A DNA stretch of 64,000 nt from Hydnum rufescens UP504 (taxonomy: Eukaryota; Basidiomycota; Agaricomycetes; Cantharellales; Hydnaceae), in assembly GCA_014904985.1 (NCBI GenBank), contig MU128934.1:215055-279054 (forward strand), in the 5' to 3' direction. The translations under genes and the position numbers were made by a program. The notes under the pieces are model-generated. The model was given only the letters and a program-made list of their open reading frames with translations. It was not told the DNA's origin and did not search any database. Every line of letters starts with the position of its first letter. Within the stretch, counting starts at the first letter, position 1. Of the stretch, positions 21,812 through 33,757 are shown in pieces.

Positions 21812-22547
21812 TTTGTGTTGGTGTCAACACTTTGCATCAACAGAATTTCCGCATAATCAATTTTTCATCCATGCAACAACTCTTACTTAAGGTTGTCAAA
21901 TGGCGAGACCCACTCATGGTGCAGTAGAAGGCCCAAAAGTTATGTATCATGTGCACGGGTTCTGCATTACAGCTGCAATAAGATGCCGCTGTCTGACATA
22001 TGAGAGATTGCAAAGCAATGGCTTTGCAGCAACAATTTTGACTGTGCAGGTGGGTGGGGTACCCACCATTCTCATGACTAAAGGAAATACCAGTAGGGTA
22101 AGTGGGAGGCAAAAGGACATTCCGGACGATGCAAAGTAGTTTCGCTCGGGCTCCGGAAACAGATGCGGGTTTTGCCGATCACTACTCGCCTCTGCATCTC
22201 CCTTGGATTAAGAGGAATGTAATTACTCTGAATCCAGATGATTTCACAGCCACGAGAGCGGATCAGATGCCCTTCTCCCATCTAAATACAAGAGTTCAGG
22301 ACCTCTCTTTATATTGAGTTGTTAATCCTATCTCGTTGATCTATGGTGGACGATATAGGGATAACACAGGAATTATCGAAATCTGTGGAGCCGTCCAAGG
22401 TCAAGCAAATGAGTTGAAGAAGAGGCACCAGATTCCCTATACTGCTCAACTTTATGCAGCATGTAGGTTGGTCCTGATAATTTGTGCTATATAATCCACC
22501 TGAGCCCCCACCTCCTTCCCAGATCCACCCACTCTTTGTCCTTCATC
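21812..22547. other. Intergenic region and DUF6534-A promoter
   Basis: No gene seen. A TATA-like GCTATATAATCC lies near 22485, about 60 bp before the DUF6534 copy A start codon. Confidence 0.4.
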
Positions 22548-24867
22548 ATGGGGAAAGCGAATCTGACCCTGGTCAACATCCTTGGTGGCGCGTTCAGTGG
22601 TAACCTCCTCGCTGCTTTGTCGGTCTTCTCCAGCCTTGAGGATGGTCACGACGGCCCTGACCCAATGTATTTGGCAGATGCCTCGGTGTTCTCACTGCCC
22701 AAACCTCTAGCTATTATCATGTGTTCCCAGATGACAGAAGGCCGGTAAAACTGGTGGTATGTCTCTCCATATTTCCTTGAAATATGCATCCATCGCCCAC
22801 TATCTACCCCTTTCTCAGGTGGGCTTTTTGTGGTGAACATGGTATGCACTTGTCTTTCGAGGCATATTACTCATCTTCCGTTGTAAAGGACTTTGGGAGC
22901 CTTTCAAGTGTTGGTATCTCTTTTTTGGCGCTCTTCAACTGTTGCCAGGAAATAATGTAGAGGCTTCCTGTTGGCTGATAACGTGTATGTTATGCAGTGC
23001 GTGCTTTACCAGTTCTTCATATCGGTGGATTTCTACATACTACTACAATCACTCCATTCTGGGCATGCTGAATCCGACGACATGGTGCGTATAGGGTGTA
23101 TTACTGCTGTTCACGGCTCCTTTCCCTACCGACCCCCCCTGCCCATGAAATCATTGCATATTTATAGGGAATTCATAACATATCAAATGAGCACTGTAAG
23201 TGCTCAGTCGGTTCTTTTTGTGGACACCCTTATCTTGAATTTGGCACTATCTACTTCAAGGTCCTCGCCTCAGTTACTGTCCAGACATTCTTTGTGTATC
23301 GCATCTATTCTTGTAGGTCCTGCTGCGTCTCGGGAGAAACATCGCATTCATCATACCCCTTGATTTCCACAGTGAGCGCCAATCCCTATGTAGGAGTGTT
23401 TGTGGTACGGTGTGGCCTGATGTCACAATAGATCAGTCTGAAAGTCATGCACTACGACTTTGTAGCAAGTACTGGTGTTAGTTCAGTGCGGTTAGTCTTC
23501 CCCGATTACCATCACTTTCGGATGTGCTTCTGTCTTATTCCTCTCACTAGGATTCGGTGCCGGTTAGTACCATCTCAACAGGCTGGATTGACCGTGACTC
23601 ATTGTATTCCGATTAAATCGAAATTCTGGTGTGCTCCAGCACTCTCCGTCAAAGCGTACGTATCCCTGTATTCTCTTTGGCGAGGCCACAGCGAACAACT
23701 TGTTGGTGTGATTTGGTTGTATCTCTCACTGTAGGTGCATGCATCCAACATTGGAAGCGATACTCCAGGAATGTACATGGCTCGCCGTGGTATGGTACGC
23801 GATTCAAGTGCGTCTTGGCCGCAATCTATCTTCTCTTGTTTCTAACACCCACGCTCTCGCCTTCGCTGATACATGGTACGTGGTGTGATTGGGTGGCTTT
23901 CAGGCAACCGCAGATGTTGTGATTGCAACGTGTATGTGTCTCCAATTGCATCGTCGGCGGACCGGGTTCAAGAAGTGCGTATCCTGATACATTTATGACA
24001 CCACATTCATGTACTAAATGAGCCTTCTCATCTGATTAATGATCCCATGCGTCGTCGTGTGGCCCAGGACTGATTCGGCAATCAACCGCATGATATTGTA
24101 CACCATGAGTACGGGGTTGATCACTAGTGTTCTCTCGTGTTTCCTTCTTGTGATAGTACGTTTCTGCATTTTCCTTTCGTTTTTGGTGTACTGAAATAGT
24201 TATGAGACAGTTCGCCAAAGAGGGGTTCCATTTCAGTCTACTTGCTATCGGCATAGTAGGTTACTCGACTTTTTTCATCCCCCGCTCGTTCGGGAATGAG
24301 AATATTTCTAGGCCTGACTAATTCCTTGGTTCTGTTCTAGCCACTCAGTCCAGTGTATTCCATCACCATGCTCGCCAAGTACGTCCCGATAATATGGCTC
24401 ATTGATTTGAACCACTTAATTTTATGTTTGGTCTTGCAGTCTACACACACGAACGACAATCCGGGCGAAGCTTGCTACACCGAGCCCCCTTGAGCTAATA
24501 AGCGCCTCGATCAAAAAGAGAAGGCGGAAGAATGCAGGGAATCATGGAAGTGTATGTATCAATGCGTATTTCGCGACTTTGTAATATCAAGGGGATGAGG
24601 TGATGCTAACGGACTGTGATCGGAACCTGTCCGTTTTTCTAGGAAGAGAAGTTCCGGCTCGCAAGGATACATGTCACCACAGAGGTGGTAAGCTATGATG
24701 ACGTCATCGACATACGACCGACGGTTCGTTTCACCTACCTTTGTCATGTCGTTCAATGGTCCGCTTTCTATCGTGGTGCCTCTCACAGAATAGTGATACA
24801 AGGGCTCAGTTTGCTGCAGTTCAAAGCCCTGTTTGGTCGGAGGGGGAGAACCCGAGCCCAAGGATAG
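22548..24867 (+). CDS. DUF6534 seven-helix membrane protein, copy A
   Basis: Basidiomycete-expanded membrane protein family of unknown function (DUF6534). Start ATG 22548 in a pyrimidine-rich context. First exon: NLTLVNILGGAFSGNLLAAL; then LGVLTAQTSSYYHVFPDDRR and PVKLVV. Middle exons carry FITYQMSTVSAQSVLFVDTL-type and VGVFVV-type hydrophobic stretches. The late exon has the family end with LTTHTND-like remains, then IHVTTEVVSYDDVIDIRP. Many short introns; not every join was resolved, and I cannot exclude a stop inside. It is the most diverged of three paralogues (B at 35130, C at 53279). Its C-terminus extends about 40 codons beyond the point where B and C stop, because of an 8-base deletion near 24735. 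Confidence 0.6.
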
Positions 24868-25612
24868 GCGGTTTTGAGGGTTAGATTTGAATGTTGATGT
24901 GACTTTGAATGGCACAAGTGGAGAAATTGTCCCTCCTTTAACCGCGGGTGCCCCCCGCAACGAATCCTTCATGCAATCCTTCTTTAGATGTACTTGTACA
25001 CCCTTCTCACAACACCCAGGATATTGCCTTTTGGGAGAGCAGAAACACGCCAAGCAAATTTTGAACGCTTCCCAATATCTCATGCATACTCAATAACAAT
25101 GCATATGGTACAGGAGTCTACATCGTTACTCACTGCGGGCGCCTCTATGTAACCTGCCCGGCGAGATTTGTCCTTCAAATCTTGAAGAAACGAGATTAAC
25201 ATTTCAAATCCTCGCCCAAACGGGGTCCGCCTTCTCAGCGTACATAACCTGCCAGCTATAAACGGCCTCTTTTGCTACAGGAGCGTAAAGAATGATGAAT
25301 ATGACTCAACACCATGCTATGTCAGAGAACGAGAAACCCACCGAGTTCCAGAGGCGCCTCCTGGACAATCTACACAATTCAAGGCCGATGAGCTTGGGCA
25401 TCCAAAATAAACTCCCAGAACATACCAGATGGCCCGAATTGACCTGGACATTAGCGGAATTGACTGGTCGCCGCCAAACCATGGCCTGAGTGAGTTCCAC
25501 TACCCTCCTAAAAAAATTACGAGACAATAGTAATGATCAGAAACAGGACCCCATGGAAGACACCAGATTTAGACAGGAGGTATTAGGAAGCCAAACGAAG
25601 GATGCTAAGGGC
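24868..25612. other. 3' flank of DUF6534-A and convergent spacer
   Basis: The first 200 bp still resemble the 3' flank of copy B (GTTGATGTGACTT, then AATTTCTCCCTCCTT-type words), so the duplicated unit includes flanking DNA. A 66-codon frame at 25292-25489 has no recognisable features. Confidence 0.4.
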
Positions 25613-27165
25613 TCACTCGTTCGATGACGAGCGCGCCATAATCCACTTGATCTTTACTTTCTCATCAAGTCCTCCTAGCAGTTGATAGGTCTCTCTCGCG
25701 GCTTGTTCGTCCGCGAAACACACCGCTTCCTAAGAGGGAAAAAAAATCTCATGGGTGTGGTAATTTCATACGAATGAATCTAAAACCTGCCTGAAAGCCG
25801 TTCATTTTGAGCCGCACCCCGCCCCCTTCCGACGGCGATATATCGGTCAGAGCGTACTGGACATAAAGGTCAAGCACCTCCGGGACCCACACATTGAAGA
25901 ACGGGTTCCGCAAGAAAAGTGCTTTTGCTTCTTCCCTGTGGACGAATCACGCATCAGTTTCAACCTCGCGATGAAAGGGTGAGGCCGGGGACCGACCGAG
26001 AGGACCACGACTGGCGACGCAGGAGCGCCGCGATCACGTTTTGTTCGGCACGATAGGTGGACTCGGGGAGAATGATTGGATCGACAAGGGTGATTGAGTG
26101 GAAGATATTTGGATTTGCGCACGCTGTGCCGGCTCTGCATAGGGGGAGATCCAAATAGTGTAAGACCACGGTCACATATTTCATAGGTGATCAAGACTCA
26201 CATTGCACAACCTCCCAGGGAATGGCCGAGCCCGACAACATTGCGGTCGTGGAACCCAGACTCGTGCCGCCGTGAAGAACAGCCGGATGATACACGCTCA
26301 AGGTGGACAGGAAGAGGGTCTCTCGGGGCTACAAAAGGTCCCTCAGGGATAAAGTTCTCTACAAAATTGAGTACATCCTGGGCGTTATCGATCCAATCGA
26401 CTATAATATTTTACTATCAGCATCTACTAGCGAGACGATAAAGGTAACAAGAGAACCCACAAACATCGCCAAAATGCTTCTCATTGAGCAGAGCGCTGTC
26501 CCCATGATTTGCAGCGTCTATAGCCCATATCTCATCGATGTGAATGCCACTAGACCGACGACCGCAAAGAGAAATGAGATGCTTAATTGTCGGCTCCCAA
26601 GTCTTCAGGATTATTTTGGATCAGGGGTCAGAAAAATAGGGGATGAAGGTTTGGGACTGACTTCTTTATGAAACCCATTAGCGTGGGCAATTACAACAGT
26701 TATCCCAATACCCCTCTTTTCTTTAGGCGCCCCAATACGTGCATAACGATTTACGACATTCCATAATACAGGTACAGGTGATTGGGGAGGGTCGTTCAGA
26801 ACTTCAGAATCACGGTTCTCAGTCCGCAGTTGGAGCAAAGTCGCCCGTTTTCCTCTCAGTTTAGTAGCCGTGTCGGTGGCCCATGCTTGACGTTCGCGTT
26901 TTGCTTCAGGGGGTGGTGGGATGAATGGCACAGGCTTCAATTGGGGATATCGTCTAGGCTCGAGAAAGGAATGGCGAGGATATGAGGCAGGTATAATATG
27001 CGTCGTTACATTATATCCCGGGACGAAATCGAGTGGGCGAGGGGGGGAAGGGAGCACAGGATAACTGTTGAAGCTGGGCAGAACTGTGGGTAGATCGCGA
27101 AATCTTCGAGTTGGAAATGGCGGGTAATTTGGGGGGACACTTGGACGTGGTATCGAAGAAGACAT
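25613..27165 (-). CDS. Alpha/beta hydrolase
   Basis: Alpha/beta-hydrolase-fold enzyme (AB hydrolase 6 type). The start ATG at 27165-27163 gives MSSSIPRPSVPPNYPPFPTR, followed by a proline-rich N-terminus. GITVVIAHANGFHKE is the oxyanion-hole strand (HANGF). Next exons: TWEPTIKHLISL, WAIDAANHGDSALLNE, VDWIDNAQDVLNFVENF. The nucleophile elbow GLGHSLGGCAM precedes a donor (GTGAGT). Then FHSITLVDPIILP, an exon with EEAKALFLRNPFFNVWVPEV and VQYALTDISPSEGGGVRLKM, and the last exon EAVCFADEQAARETYQLLGG to the stop at 25613. The family includes peroxisomal Lpx1-like lipases; the real substrate is unknown. It is tandem with the Ser/Pro-rich gene on the same strand. Confidence 0.8.
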
Positions 27166-27665
27166 CTCTCCCGAGTGGACGGCACAGTGCGCCCAGTTCA
27201 CGGAATGAATGAGGTGTGCAGTGTCGCGTCGGCTAGTACGGCTACACAAGCTCCGTCGGTGGATGCCATTTTTGCGTTCGGTCTGAACCGGACTGATGGC
27301 TTATGTAATATCCAAAGTGAGGAACTCCAGGGTCTAATCCTCGTCATAAACAAGCCAACCAGCTCTCTGCTATCCCATGCACTGTAGTTCCTTTGAATTC
27401 CTGGGGAGAACAATTCGCATGCAAATTCCCTCCCAGTCGTTGTGTGCACAACATGCACCTCTATAAGTATGCTACAAATTTGAAGATATTATTTCGTCGC
27501 TGATTGGGCAGTGAAAGACTGTGTATATATATTCTTGTAGAGAGGCAAAGGGAACTGCTTGTGTAGATGAATATTGCTAAATACATTTTAAGATTCAATG
27601 ACAGGACTAGTGCATGAGATGATATGGAATAACAGATGAGGGAAAGTAGGGTAAATGCGTCTTAT
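27166..27665. other. Intergenic spacer
   Basis: 500 bp between two minus-strand genes, presumably the hydrolase promoter and the 3' end of the upstream gene. No repeat or RNA gene seen. Confidence 0.35.
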
Positions 27666-28539
27666 CTACGCCGAAAACAGCGCGCCATGCATTGGACTAC
27701 TATCAAGTCGAGGCGTATCGTCCATGATATCTTCCACGCCGCCCATATCAGAATCAGTTTCTACGCACTTTTCTTTGGACGCACGATACGGTGCGGGCGA
27801 CCCGAACACATCGTCAACGACCAGGAAACCCCGCCCATTTTGCGGAGGTGTGGCAGGGGTAACTGCAAATCCGGGGATCGATTTGGGCGAGAAAGGTGGC
27901 TGGGTGGGTGGTAGCAGATGTGAAGGGAGAGAACTGCCCGATCGGATGGGGAGTATCCGGGGGGAATTCGAAAGATGGGAAGGCGATGACGACAGAGTTC
28001 CGGGGAGAGAGGGAAGTGGGATGGTTGGCGGGGGTTTACGTGCCGGTGGGAGGCGTCGTGCTCTGTGGTGTCTGAGAATTTACAATCACGCTCATGGAAA
28101 GACGGACTAGATTAACTGACCGCATTGCAGGTTTGGGTTTAATCGGAGCACCCGTCATTTCGTTGGAGAGCGGAAGATGTTGTTTTGCGGCTCTATTTTG
28201 ACTCTTCGATGGCGAGAGCACCATACTAGACATTCGCGCTGCAACTTCGACAGCACGTACTGGCGTCTTTATCCCTGCGAGGGGGGAAGACACATTTGCC
28301 GAAAAAGACGAGCGGTGCTTGCGTCGGGGCGATGGCTGCGCAAATTGGCGACGAGAGGGTGAAAATGCCAAATGAGGGTTCTGAGGCGGCTGGAGATGAC
28401 GGCTCAATGGGAAAACATGACCTCTGGGCAGACTATTGACGGGTGTAGAACCAGAAGAACGGCTCGATGCCGAAGGGCGCCCAAACGCTGAGGCGACTGC
28501 CCGGAGACCAGATGTAAAGAGGCTGGAATATTCGTCCAT
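27666..28539 (-). CDS. Ser/Pro-rich basic protein, unknown
   Basis: Two exons. Exon 1 from the ATG at 28539 reads MDEYSSLFTSGLRAVASAFG and is rich in Ser, Pro and Arg (SPSRRQFAQPSPRRKHRSSF). The intron begins CG|GTCAGT and ends TTCTCAG. Exon 2 continues KPPPTIPLPSLPGTLSSSPS and ends with an acidic, more conserved-looking segment (GRGFLVVDDVFGSPAPYR, DMGGVEDIMDDTPRLDSS) before the stop. No domain recognised; probably largely disordered. Frame agreement across the intron and base composition support a real gene. Confidence 0.6.
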
Positions 28540-29092
28540 GGCAATGTTGGAGACTGTTTGGCTCTGCACCAAATAAACACGGCAACTGCCGGTAGGATGG
28601 CAAATATTCCGCTTACCCATTGGCCAGGTTGTCTACGCTACTTACAACTGCGCATCATTACCGATTTTCTGCGGGAATGTGATAGTGAAGTCACCTGAAC
28701 CTCCTGTGACTATCAACATGAAAAATGCAAACGATACAGTTGTGTTGGTATGCACATAGTGTATGTATCATTGGCGGTATGTACGCCATGACTGGAACCC
28801 GGCCAGACCTCGCTTTTGCCATTGGATACCTCAGCCGACATGCTGCAACACCCAGAAATGAGCATCTGGCCGCCCTGAAACAGGTCTACCGCTACTTGCT
28901 CAACCAAGGACGTGAGTCTTACCTTTGATGGGACAAAATCCGACATTCTTCAAGGTTTCATGGACTTGGTTTGGGCTGGCGGTCCAACAGACCGGAGATC
29001 CATTACTGGAATTCTGTGCATCCTTTGCAGTGCACCAGTTGGCTGGAGCTCCCGGAAACAGTGGTTCTCTCTAACACGGAAGCAGAATACAT

Positions 29093-32000
29093 TAGAGTTG
29101 GCCTGTGAACTTGGATTCCGTGAACCAGTTCACAAATTGTTCACAAGTGTAGGTCATGAACAGTGTGTCATGACCTATGAACTTTCCTATGAATGTTCAT
29201 GAACATTCATATGAACTGTGATTCCAAAAACAAAAATGTAGATTCATCATGTATCAGCATAGAACTTGTAATATAATGTCAATGCAGCCTCCTAGAACCT
29301 TGTGGCATGGGACAAGTCACGAGGTTGAAAAGCTCAATCGCAAATTACTATTTTCGCTTTTCGACTTGACACGACACTTTTGGACTCTGTTTATTCATAG
29401 TGCCGTCAATGTCAGATGCTGAATCCGAACCAGCCATTGACTGGTCTCAGGATGCTGATGTCATAGCCACAGGGAAGAAGACAGACAAGGACATGCTTGC
29501 AAAGGGTTGGTGTGATGCAAAGATTGCCGGTACATTTTGTTGCGGAAAACTTGCTTCTTGATAAGGGGCTGACTCTTGACACAGCATTTGACACTTGTCA
29601 ACATAGAAGTGCTGCTTATGATCACTTTGATGCAACTATTATCCGCGTCACTGGCCAAGGCAATGTCAGGACCTTCTTTCAGTACCAGTATACATGCAAG
29701 TCAGGCCATGCTGGTTGCAAAGTTACTCAAAAATGCAATGTGCCTACCGATAAGCTCTTAGGTCTAATGAAGACATGCAAAGCAAAGCACAATCCAACTT
29801 CACAATCTGAAGAAATAGCCACCATCCAAACAGGATATGACCCTATTCATCACCGCATGCTCACTGCAATGTGGTGTGCTGCTTCCAACAGACCTTTCCT
29901 CTCTACTGAGGATTACTTCTATAAGCTGGAGCTTCAGCATATTTGCCCAGGCAAGTTGATTTTCATTTTTACACCTAATCTCTTATCATCCACTAGTCCA
30001 AAAGATTGTAAAAATAAATACTGATACTCTCCAAAGGAATGGAGCCCCCATCATGAAAGCAGATCAGCAAAGATATCAAAACCCTTGAGGCCTTTTCACA
30101 CAAGCACATCCATGCCCAGATTGTATGCCCACTTTATTTATCATCATCAGTGGAGAATACATTGCTCATCCATGCTACAGAAGCTAGCTGTGACCAACAT
30201 CCACTGTGGGACCAATGAATGGTCTGGCAAGTTTGCAACTGGCTGGAAGACTGTCACTGGTATGATGCTTGAGGAGATGAAGGATATCCCGACAAGCTTC
30301 ATTCTTGACTACATTTGGTAAAGTCTTTCTTCTCATTCATATTTCTATTGATGATCACATTACAGAGTCTAACGAGCCTCCCCAATTCATCAGCCTCTTT
30401 GGTAAGCACTCTGGAGTAAATCTGGCAAAGGCACTCGATGATTGCCTTAAGAAATGGGAGATCAATGACAAGGTGGGCATGTAGTTCAGAAGCATCATTA
30501 ATGGCTCATATTGAACACTGTCTTTAGCTTGGTGCAATAGTAGCTGATAATGCATCAACAAATGACATTATGATTTTTGAACTCACTGCGCTCAATGTGC
30601 AGTTCAAGGGTTCTGCTATGCACATTAGGTGCTTTGATCATACTCTAAATTTGATGGCCAAGGTTCATTTGCATTTTCCTTTCCTCAGATTGTTGTTCAT
30701 GTAACTCTTAATTAGGCTGTTGTCTCTGCCTTCTATCCTCCAAAACAGGTAAAGAAGTCTCATTCAACAAAGTCCTTGACAACCAAAACAGCTTCTTGAC
30801 ATCAAGCAAGGTTGCCGGACAAGTCAGAGAGTGACAGTGATGGCAACAGTGGCAAACCTCAAGAGGATCATCCTTTTGATGCAGTCGCATCACTTGAAAT
30901 GATTGATCTGGATTTGGTGGTCAATACTGAGGTGCCAATGGAGATCGACAGGGAACATCTCACTCCTGCTGAACTCACATCTGTTGACCTTGCCGAGAAG
31001 GACTTTGCAAAGCATGTGTGGACACTGGCTGCTGAGGCTGACACTGTGTTTGAATGGGACTTTGGTGTCAAATGTACCAATGCCAAATGTAAGGATGCCT
31101 CGTGCATTATGGATATTGTGAGTTTCCTTATTCTCTTCTCTTGTTATACATCCCTTGACATTACTACTGCCCTCAAATCCAGCCGGCCAAGCTTGCCTTG
31201 AAGGTGAATCGCTCAACACACCTCTGTGAGCAGCTAGATCATATCATATCTGGCTTTGTGAACCTCATGGAGAGCCAAGTGAGACAGCTTATTACCAAGG
31301 TGCCAACTCAATGGGGGTTGGAATACCATTGCCTTGAGCATCATGAGAAGCTCAAGGATGCCATCAATGACCTCACTGACACTTCGCAGCATGGATGCCA
31401 TGAATTCCATTTCTCGCAGGCAGACTGGAAGCAGCTCACAGGTCTCAAGAACATTCTCAATGTAAGTCATTCAACGAGCTGGCATATAAGGTACTCATAT
31501 TACTTGAAAGCTCTTTGATGGACTTATCAAGAAGTACTCGAAAGCGAGCTCCCTTGAGATTGCTGACATCTACAAAGCATTTGAAGAGCTTGAAGTCTCA
31601 CTTGATAAGGCACGTAATGACTTGGCCCTCAACAAGGCAGTATGACTCGGTGCCAATCTCAGTCTCTTCATCCTTGGCAAGTACTATGCCAAGCTTGATG
31701 ACTGTGAGGTGTACGCTATTGCGACAAGTGTGTATTTTGTCCTACATCTCGATATCAATTGTCAGTTTACACTTCTGTAGTCCTCACTCCTACCCTTGGC
31801 TACCGATGGTTCAAGAAGAATAACAGCTGGCCAGAGGCATGGAAACAATTACCCCTGACAAAGATCCACCAGCGATGGGCCACCGATTACAAGCCAAAAC
31901 CACCTGCATTGCCCAAGACATTCTCAATTGTCTTTCTCCGGAGTCACCAGCTACTTCATCAAATGTTTGCATGCTTGCTTTTGCCACTGTGCCATATTTT

Positions 32001-32710
32001 CTCTTTCCTCTCTGCTGACTTCTAAACTGTAGCCCTACAAAACTCGAACTGCCACTCTGGACAATTCTGATGATGATGCCGATGATGACAACAACGAGCT
32101 TGACCAGTACCTACAGCTGAAGGTTGCTCTCAATTCTGCATGTCCTAATCTGATTCAGTGGTGGCTGGATCATGCAGCGGACTTTCCTAACCTCGGGCGG
32201 ATGGCCCTGAACTACCTTATTATCCCTGGTGCGTATCACTCCATAGTCCCAATGGGATGCATTAATTGGATGGCCACTTCATACATATCTTATCATATCT
32301 TATTTGTTGACTTAGCGACATCTGTTGATGCAGAGCGAGCATTCTCTGCTTGTACACTTGCCCTAGGTAAACTCCGTACTCGCCTCTCTGATGATACATT
32401 CCGTGCCAGACTCCTCCTGCGCTCATGGCACAAAGCAGGTCTACTCCCTGAACTCAGTGCACTAACTCAGTGTCTTAAAGACAGTGATGCCAGAGAGAAG
32501 AAGCATAGCAGACCACATGCTGAGGAGCCCAAAGGGGGATCACCAAGGAAAAAGGCAAAGATGTAGATATTGATTCTATATATGCACTACAACATAAACA
32601 GTTTGCAAATGTGTTCATGGTTCATGAACATTTGTTCATATGAATGAGTTTTGGTGCCGAGTTCATGAATTTGGTTCACGTGGTTCACAGCCCGTTCAAA
32701 GCCAACTCTA
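29093..32710 (+). mobile_element. hAT DNA transposon with 8-bp target duplication
   Basis: Left end TAGAGTTGGC (29093-29102) and right end GCCAACTCTA (32701-32710) are perfect 10-bp inverted ends. GAATACAT flanks both (29085-29092 and 32711-32718): the 8-bp duplication expected of hAT. The 3618-bp element contains a transposase gene on the plus strand. Subterminal regions carry repeated words (GAACATTCAT, GTTCATGAAC) as expected for transposase binding. Confidence 0.92.
29410..32566 (+). pseudogene. hAT transposase, probably inactive
   Basis: Multi-exon gene. The N-terminus from ATG 29410 reads MSDAESEPAIDWSQDADVIA. A frame change near 29530 is needed to reach the zinc-finger-like part (YTCKSGHAGCKV, KAKHNPTSQ). 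The catalytic region includes HCGTNEWSGKFATGWK, LGAIVADNASTND, MHIRCFDHTLNLMAK. Later: VPTQWGLEYHCLEHHEKLK and WKQLTGLKNILN. The C-terminal dimerisation domain is typical: PNLGRMALNYLIIP, then ATSVDAERAFSACTLALG and LGKLRTRLSDDTFRARLLL. An in-frame TGA at 31643-31645 interrupts LNKAV-LGANLSLFILGKYY. With the early frame change this suggests a recently dead copy; introns make the count uncertain. Confidence 0.8.
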
Positions 32711-33176
32711 GAATACATTGCAATGGTAGTGTTGGCACGACTCGACTTGGCTTGACTTCAGGTGACTCCGCGAGACTTCCGAAAGACTTGGCTTATCTCT
32801 GAAGCCATGTTGAATTTAGGACTCGACTTAGACTTCAAGTCGACTTGAGCCTCCACTATGTATGTAATGAACCTTTATTAATCAGCCTAAATCAGGCCAC
32901 CTTCCTCAGAAAGCCAGTTATGGTATTCAGAATATCCTGAAGTATCATGTTTGTTGTCCAGACCAACCACCATTGGTCAGAAATGATAAAAATTTACTGC
33001 TCCTTTGAACGGCTTGATTGGTACATCCTGAGAAACTATACATGTGTGCTGACTAAACATTTGACATCAATGGAGGATGCAGGTTTCTGGGTAAGGATCA
33101 AGTGTCTAGTATTTGTGACCTCCAGTGCCTGGGTCATACACACCTTTCATTCTCTGTTATCCTAGTTCCTATGGAG

Positions 33177-33261
33177 TATCCAGCCAAGTCATTTGAAGTT
33201 GAGTCTTTTGCTTAATAACTTATTAAGCAAAAGACTCGACTTCAAATGACTTGGCTGGATA
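33177..33261. repeat. 85-bp near-perfect palindrome
   Basis: The arms TATCCAGCCAAGTCATTTGA-AGTTGAGTCTTTTGCTTAATAA and their complement are 42 bp long with one mismatch and a 1-nt centre. It ends next to the left end of the small element at 33265. Confidence 0.85.
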
Positions 33262-33264
33262 CTA

Positions 33265-33493
33265 GTGTTGCCGAAGACTCGAGTCCTTTTCGGAACTTTT
33301 AAAAAGAAAGCCTCACGGTGCTGTCATCACATCACTATTTGCCTCAGACTTATTGACTTCCATCATTTGGATTTCTTCTCTTTCATCCTGCGGCAAAAAA
33401 AAAGCCCCAATGTGTCGTAGTTAGCGAGAAAAAAAAAGGACTCAGGACTTGACTTGACTTGACTCAATTCAGTTGAGTCAGGCGCGGCAACAC
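33265..33493. mobile_element. MITE of the GTGTTGCCG family (229 bp)
   Basis: Left end GTGTTGCCGAAGACTCGAGT, right end GAGTCAGGCGCGGCAACAC, TA outside both (33263-33264, 33494-33495). Nested inside the larger element. Confidence 0.75.
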
Positions 33494-33556
33494 TATTAAC
33501 AAGCAAACAACTTGGCTCAAAACAGACTTGGCTCGGACTCAAGCCGGCTCCAGCTA

Positions 33557-33757
33557 GTGTTGCCGCGACTCGGGCTCGAAGTCGGCTCGAGCCGTGAGTC
33601 GAGTCGCCCGGGAGTCGCCCCGAAGCCGAGTCGAGCCGAACCGATCCCCAACTGAATGGTTTTCGAGTCGATCCATCGGCTCAAGCCGACTCCAAGCATC
33701 GGCGGAAGCCGTCCGGGAGCCGAGCACAAGCGGAGTCGAGCGGAGTCGCGGCAACAC
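33557..33757. mobile_element. MITE of the GTGTTGCCG family (201 bp)
   Basis: Ends GTGTTGCCGCGACTCGGGCT and CGGAGTCGCGGCAACAC are inverted copies, with TA outside both (33555-33556, 33758-33759). The inside is almost entirely GACTCG/GGCTCGAG-type palindromic sequence. Partial ends of the same family also occur near 34698-34715 and 53642-53660 (both duplication arms) and near 49090-49106. Confidence 0.75.
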
